Translations under genes and position numbers: made by a program | Assembly: GCA_015654605.1 (NCBI GenBank) | Contig: JAATGO010000354.1 | Span: forward strand, 1 to 8,147 | Length of the DNA stretch: 8,147 nt | From: Betaproteobacteria bacterium | Lineage (GTDB): Bacteria > Pseudomonadota > Gammaproteobacteria > Burkholderiales > Burkholderiaceae | Direction: 5' to 3' | Notes under the pieces: model-generated | Databases searched by the model: none | Told to the model about the DNA's origin: nothing | Seen by the model: the letters and a program-made list of their open reading frames with translations, nothing else | In this document: positions 5,130 through 8,147 of the stretch, one piece after another | Position numbering within the stretch: the stretch's first letter is position 1 | Layout: every line of letters starts with the position of its first letter

Positions 5130-6013
5130 TTCTTCTTTTTGGATTTTTTGGATGCTTTAGTGCTACCGCCCTGGACACCAAGTTGTCCACCAGTTCCCAA
5201 GCCTCCAGCAACAGTTTGTGCACGATAATTGCGTACAGCGATTACCATTTTATTGTAGGCATCCATAAATGATGCCATCAATACCTTGCCTTGGGGCGTT
5301 GAAGTAAACGCACTTGCCCGCCCACTGCTACCACCAGAAAACAAAGAACCTGCTACGCCAAAATCAACATTCTGAGAATAACCTTCTGCTGCTGCCAGTT
5401 GTACTGAAGAGCGGTTGTCAATCAACGTTAAAATGGTTCCGGCTTCGTTAGTAGAGAAGTTACCGGCAATTGCACCCACAGCAGAACCTGCACTACCAAA
5501 CAAACCGGAAAGAGCGCTCAGGCCGCCTTGGTTACCACCTTTTGCAGACACAATCACTTCTGGCAAAAGAGTATAGTCGGCCGCTGCAACCTGCCCACCC
5601 CCGTACTGGCTACCTGCGCGCCCTTCATCTCCACGAATAAGCCCGCGCTCGCGCATTCCTGCACGCAATCCACGATTACGATCCACAATGACGAAGCAAT
5701 TCGATTGTTGAATCAACAGACGCAAGGCCGGTACGGTTGAACCCGTGTTATAACGTGCGATATAAGCGCTATACCAACCAGCATCGGTGTCTTCATCAAT
5801 ACTAACCGTCCCCATCGATTGAGGACAAGTTTCCAAAGTAGAATTAGCATCTGTTGCAGTTCCTCCTGCTGCGGCTCCCGTAGCAACAGTAGAACTACCG
5901 CCACCAGCTTGAGGTGTCGTAGCAAGACAACCTGCCAGCAACAAAGGCAACACTGCCACCGCCATTGTTGTCATTTTATTAAAATATGGTTTGTAGCCAT
6001 TCGTTGCTTGCAT
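5126..6013 (-). CDS. CsgG/HfaB-like outer-membrane lipoprotein
   Basis: The ATG at 6013 is chosen because AGGGG lies 6 bases upstream; an ATG 12 codons earlier (6049) has no such site. The 295-residue product has a hydrophobic signal ending in LLLAGC, with lipobox Cys29. A Gly/Ala/Thr-rich spacer follows, then a core with NCFVIVDRNRGL (about 105-116), YTLLPEVIVS (147-156) and ILTLIDNRSSVQLAAAEG (194-211). These match the CsgG/HfaB family, whose members form or assist outer-membrane export pores for curli-like or holdfast proteins. A long helix (about 240-267, VLMASFMDAYNKMVIAVRNYRA), a Gly-rich linker and a Lys-rich tail (KKSKKKK) close the protein. No curli subunit genes are nearby, so the substrate is unknown. 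The next gene overlaps it by four bases. Confidence 0.85.
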   Translation of the reverse strand: MQATNGYKPYFNKMTTMAVAVLPLLLAGCLATTPQAGGGSSTVATGAAAGGTATDANSTLETCPQSMGTVSIDEDTDAGWYSAYIARYNTGSTVPALRLLIQQSNCFVIVDRNRGLRAGMRERGLIRGDEGRAGSQYGGGQVAAADYTLLPEVIVSAKGGNQGGLSALSGLFGSAGSAVGAIAGNFSTNEAGTILTLIDNRSSVQLAAAEGYSQNVDFGVAGSLFSGGSSGRASAFTSTPQGKVLMASFMDAYNKMVIAVRNYRAQTVAGGLGTGGQLGVQGGSTKASKKSKKKK

Positions 6014-6049
6014 GCAATTTCCCCTTTCAGTTGCTTGTGTTGTATCCAC

Positions 6050-6075
6050 TAGAGCACCAGCAAAATGGTGCTCTA
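6050..6075 (-). promoter_or_regulatory. Perfect 10-bp hairpin in the CsgG-like leader
   Basis: TAGAGCACCA (6050-6059) and TGGTGCTCTA (6066-6075) pair perfectly around a 6-base loop. On the minus strand it falls just after a promoter-like TATTAT and 36 bases before the ATG. It would therefore sit at or near the 5' end of the mRNA, where it could stabilise it or bind a regulator. No T-run follows, so it is unlikely to be a terminator. Confidence 0.65.
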
Positions 6076-6078
6076 TAC

Positions 6079-6116
6079 GAAATATAATATGTATGGTGAG
6101 TGGGCCACAAAAAATT
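6079..6116 (-). promoter_or_regulatory. Probable sigma-70 promoter of the CsgG-like operon
   Basis: The minus strand shows TTGTGG as a possible -35 and overlapping TATTAT/TATATT as a -10 with 15 or 18 bases between, just upstream of the leader hairpin. The -10 is good and the -35 mediocre. Confidence 0.4.
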
Positions 6117-6313
6117 GACTAAATCCTACGAATGCGATTCTAGTTTATATTGTAACAATATGCAAAACAAGAATAAGACTCATTTCCAAACAAATGTTTA
6201 CTCATGATTTTCGACATACGCGCAACCTCCCCTTCGGGAAACAAAACCACTCGCTACCAATACTCTTTTTTTATTTTCCTTGTTGATTACAAATACATTG
6301 ATCGCATCATTTC
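6116..6313. other. Divergent intergenic region
   Basis: An AT-rich gap between the CsgG-like operon and ompW. It holds a small palindrome (ATATTG-TAA-CAATAT, 6147-6161) and T-runs near 6265. I see no gene or RNA gene here. Confidence 0.4.
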
Positions 6314-6327
6314 TTGATCCGTATCAA
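6314..6327 (+). promoter_or_regulatory. FNR/Anr-type binding site upstream of ompW
   Basis: TTGATCCGTATCAA is a perfect match to the FNR-family consensus TTGAT-N4-ATCAA. A TACCTT at 6350-6355 could be the -10 of a class II promoter whose start near 6362 would place the site at about -41.5. E. coli ompW is known to be FNR-controlled, so oxygen-responsive activation is likely. Confidence 0.82.
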
Positions 6328-6386
6328 GGTAATTTTTGCCTCACTACCGTACCTTGTCTTCGTGTCCAACTCATCAAAGACAGATC

Positions 6387-7004
6387 ATGAAATCATCAGT
6401 GTTGTCTCTATTAGCAGGTATCGCTGCCTTATGCTTTATTACGAATACCGTACAGGCACAAGAAAGTCCATGGCTAGTTCGCTTACGCGCAGTGCATATC
6501 AGCCCGGAAAACAAATCTGATCCAGTTGGAGGCGTAGGTCCATCAGATACCTTGAGCGTCAGTTCAAAAACTATCCCTGAAATCGACATCAGTTATTTTT
6601 TCACTCCTAACTGGGCAACGGAATTGGTGCTGACCTATCCGCAAAAACACGATGTCAAACTTGATGGACAAAAAATTGGTTCATTCAAAGAACTGCCTCC
6701 TACATTGACGTTGCAATATCACTTTACCCCTGCTTCTGTCATCAGTCCTTATGTTGGCGTCGGTGTTAATTACACGCGCATTTCCAGTGTCAATCTGCTT
6801 GACGGTGCTGCACGACTGGATAAAAGCAGCTTTGGTCTAGCCGGGCAAATTGGTGTTGATTTTAAAATCGATAAAAACGGGTGATTCAATATAGATGTCA
6901 AAAAAGTACAAATCGACAGTGACGTAAAAACTGCAGCAGGAACGATCAGTAAAGTCACCTTGGATCCTTGGCTGATCGGTATAGGTATTGGCTATCGATT
7001 CTAA
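6387..7004 (+). pseudogene. ompW: OmpW-family outer-membrane protein, interrupted by one in-frame stop
   Basis: From ATG 6387 the frame encodes a signal peptide (MKSSVLSLLAGIAALCFI...VQA, cleavage near residue 24), then the OmpW barrel: WLVRLRAVHISP, then IDISYFFTPNWATELVLTYP, LPPTLTLQYHF, and SPYVGVGVNYT. At 6882 the codon TGA follows KNG, and the same frame then continues FNIDVKKVQIDSD... to DPWLIGIGIGYRF and TAA at 7004. Intact relatives have Trp (DKNW/KNGW) here, so one TGG-to-TGA change has cut off the last strands and the terminal Phe needed for barrel assembly. Restored length is 205 residues, about normal for OmpW. OmpW is an eight-stranded barrel linked to transport of small hydrophobic molecules and stress. 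The remainder is undamaged, so the mutation is recent, is a sequencing error, or is read through. Confidence 0.88.
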
Positions 7005-7030
7005 AAATTATGGCAAGTACTTGTATTCGC

Positions 7031-7060
7031 CGCTACCGACATCATATGGTGCTGGTAGCG
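7031..7060 (+). terminator. Hairpin after ompW
   Basis: CGCTACC (7031-7037) pairs with GGTAGCG (7054-7060), with further pairing of CATCAT with ATGGTG inside. It is followed by no T-run, so it is a weak terminator or 3'-end stabiliser. Confidence 0.45.
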
Positions 7061-7135
7061 ATGTTCACATCTGATTCAACAAAATGACATGCATCCACTT
7101 CATGATGATATGTTTTAGCTTCAAAGGTTTTTTAG

Positions 7136-8147
7136 ATGCCGGTCTCTTTACCCAATCCTGTCGATAACCCAGCCTCAGAAATACCGCACCGCAAAGTGAT
7201 ACGGTCTTGGTTAACACCGATATCCCAACGTAATACTGGTCTTGCTATGGCATTGGTCGTACTAGATCTGTTTTTATATGCATTAACCATCAGTGCCACC
7301 GTCTGGCTTAGTCATCCGCTCGCAAAACTCATTGCAGGTTTGCTCACAGGATTTATTATTGGTCGATTGTTTGTCCTCGGGCACGATGCCTGTCACCAAA
7401 GTTTCACTTCTCATCGACGCTTGAACGCCTTTATTGGTCGACTGGTATTTTTACCATCACTCACTCCATACAGTCTCTGGCAAGTTGGGCATAATGTCGT
7501 ACATCATGGTTATACCAATTTAAAGAGCTTTGATTTCGTCTGGCAACCGCATACACTAGAAGAATATCGCGCATTACCCGCTTGGCGCCGTACTCTTGAG
7601 AGAATCTATCGTAGTGGCTGGGCGCCTTGGATCTATTATTTTCTCGACATGTGGTGGAAGCGCATGTATTTCCCTTCTCGACGCCAAATGCCAACCCGCC
7701 GCTGGGAGTTTATTGGCGATGGGTTGCTAGTAACCTTAGGAGGAGTGATCTGGATTGTGACACTACTCTATGCGGCAAATCAAACACAACAGTCGGCATG
7801 GCTTATCCTGCTCACTGGTTTTGTCGTGCCATTCGTATTTTGGAATGCCATGATTGGCTTTGTCGTCTATGTTCATCACACACATACTGATATCGCTTGG
7901 TATCAAAATAAAATAGATTGGGCTGCCGCACAACCTTTTGTATCCACGACAGTGCATCTGACATTAAAGCATCATATTGGCACTTTGTTACATCACATCA
8001 TGGAACATACTGCACACCATGTCGATATGAGCGTACCGCTGTACCGGCTAAAAAAAGCACAGGCAATTCTTGAGAAAAACTTACCGAATAGCATTGTTAT
8101 TCAGGAATTTTCCTGGCGATGGTACTTTGATACCGCTCGACGCTGCA
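7136..8147 (+). CDS. Membrane fatty-acid desaturase (DesA/FAD2-type), C-terminus off window
   Basis: ATG 7136 has AAAGG 8 bases upstream, and the frame stays open for 337 codons to the window edge. It carries the three histidine boxes of di-iron membrane desaturases: HDACH (83-87), HNVVHH (119-124) and HTAHH (291-295). Hydrophobic membrane segments lie near 37-58, 62-82, 195-213 and 222-246. The layout matches acyl-lipid desaturases of the omega-6/delta-12 group, which use oxygen and electrons from ferredoxin or a cytochrome to place a double bond in membrane lipids. Related hydroxylases and ketolases share these boxes, so substrate and position are not certain. The protein is nearly complete, since family members are about 340-380 residues. 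It is co-directional with ompW but separated by about 130 bases, so probably a separate unit. Confidence 0.92.
   Translation, partial: MPVSLPNPVDNPASEIPHRKVIRSWLTPISQRNTGLAMALVVLDLFLYALTISATVWLSHPLAKLIAGLLTGFIIGRLFVLGHDACHQSFTSHRRLNAFIGRLVFLPSLTPYSLWQVGHNVVHHGYTNLKSFDFVWQPHTLEEYRALPAWRRTLERIYRSGWAPWIYYFLDMWWKRMYFPSRRQMPTRRWEFIGDGLLVTLGGVIWIVTLLYAANQTQQSAWLILLTGFVVPFVFWNAMIGFVVYVHHTHTDIAWYQNKIDWAAAQPFVSTTVHLTLKHHIGTLLHHIMEHTAHHVDMSVPLYRLKKAQAILEKNLPNSIVIQEFSWRWYFDTARRC

Noticed and set aside
5528..6052. Plus- and minus-strand frames inside the CsgG-like gene
   Set aside because: These are shadows of the CsgG-like coding frame, whose lipobox and family motifs are clear.
6882..6884. UGA read as tryptophan (alternative genetic code)
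   Set aside because: The desaturase and other genes use TGG freely, and the CsgG-like and 53-codon genes end in TGA, so a genome-wide recoding is not supported.
7461..7957. Frames antisense or out of phase within the desaturase
   Set aside because: The main frame carries all three histidine boxes; the others have no motifs or start signals.
1..8147. CRISPR arrays, tRNA or rRNA genes
   Set aside because: No regularly spaced short repeats and no cloverleaf or rRNA-like stretches were seen; the only repeats are the coding ones noted.

Overview
The window looks like an accessory, host-interaction region of a Gram-negative proteobacterium with a HrpL-controlled (Pseudomonas syringae-like, Hrp1-type) type III secretion system (T3SS). 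The evidence is four promoter-like elements of the form GGAACT-N15/16-NYACNNA, a protein with HrpF/NolX/HrpK-style repeats, a harpin-like protein and several very small secreted-type proteins. The neighbours (a CsgG/HfaB lipoprotein, OmpW with an FNR/Anr site, a membrane fatty-acid desaturase) and an IS3-family remnant would suit Burkholderiales, but the DNA is AT-rich for that group. The species assignment is therefore open.

Layout. 1-1001 (-): N-terminal 333 residues of a translocator/harpin-class protein with two ~90-residue repeats; it runs off the window. 1132-1159: weak hrp box for it. About 1229-2015: an IS3-family remnant, internally deleted and frameshifted, noticeably richer in GC than its surroundings. 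2013-2770 (-): three tandem small genes (53, 70 and 50 codons) whose products share an 'IF..(M/L).K' segment near the C-terminus. An AT-rich hairpin sits after the first-transcribed one. 2836-2980: two back-to-back hrp boxes of nearly identical sequence serve the small-gene cluster (-) and a harpin-like gene (+, 3026-3433). 3672-3699: another hrp box ahead of an unrecognised 229-codon gene (3804-4493, +), a candidate effector. 4617-6013 (-): a translationally coupled pair, a CsgG/HfaB-like lipoprotein and a small exported protein. 6314-7004 (+): ompW behind a perfect FNR-type palindrome, broken by one in-frame TGA where a Trp codon is expected. 7136-end (+): a three-histidine-box fatty-acid desaturase, cut by the window edge.

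How it fits together. The left 4.5 kb reads as a HrpL regulon patch: probable secreted or extracellular T3SS parts and one putative effector, each with its own promoter. The right 3.6 kb is outer-envelope biology: a lipoprotein/exported protein pair, a porin-like barrel and membrane-lipid desaturation. The broken IS, the nonsense-mutated ompW and the gene ending exactly at the IS tip point to ongoing gene decay. Function assignments for the small proteins, the harpin-like protein and the 229-codon protein are inference from composition, promoters and context, not from recognised families.
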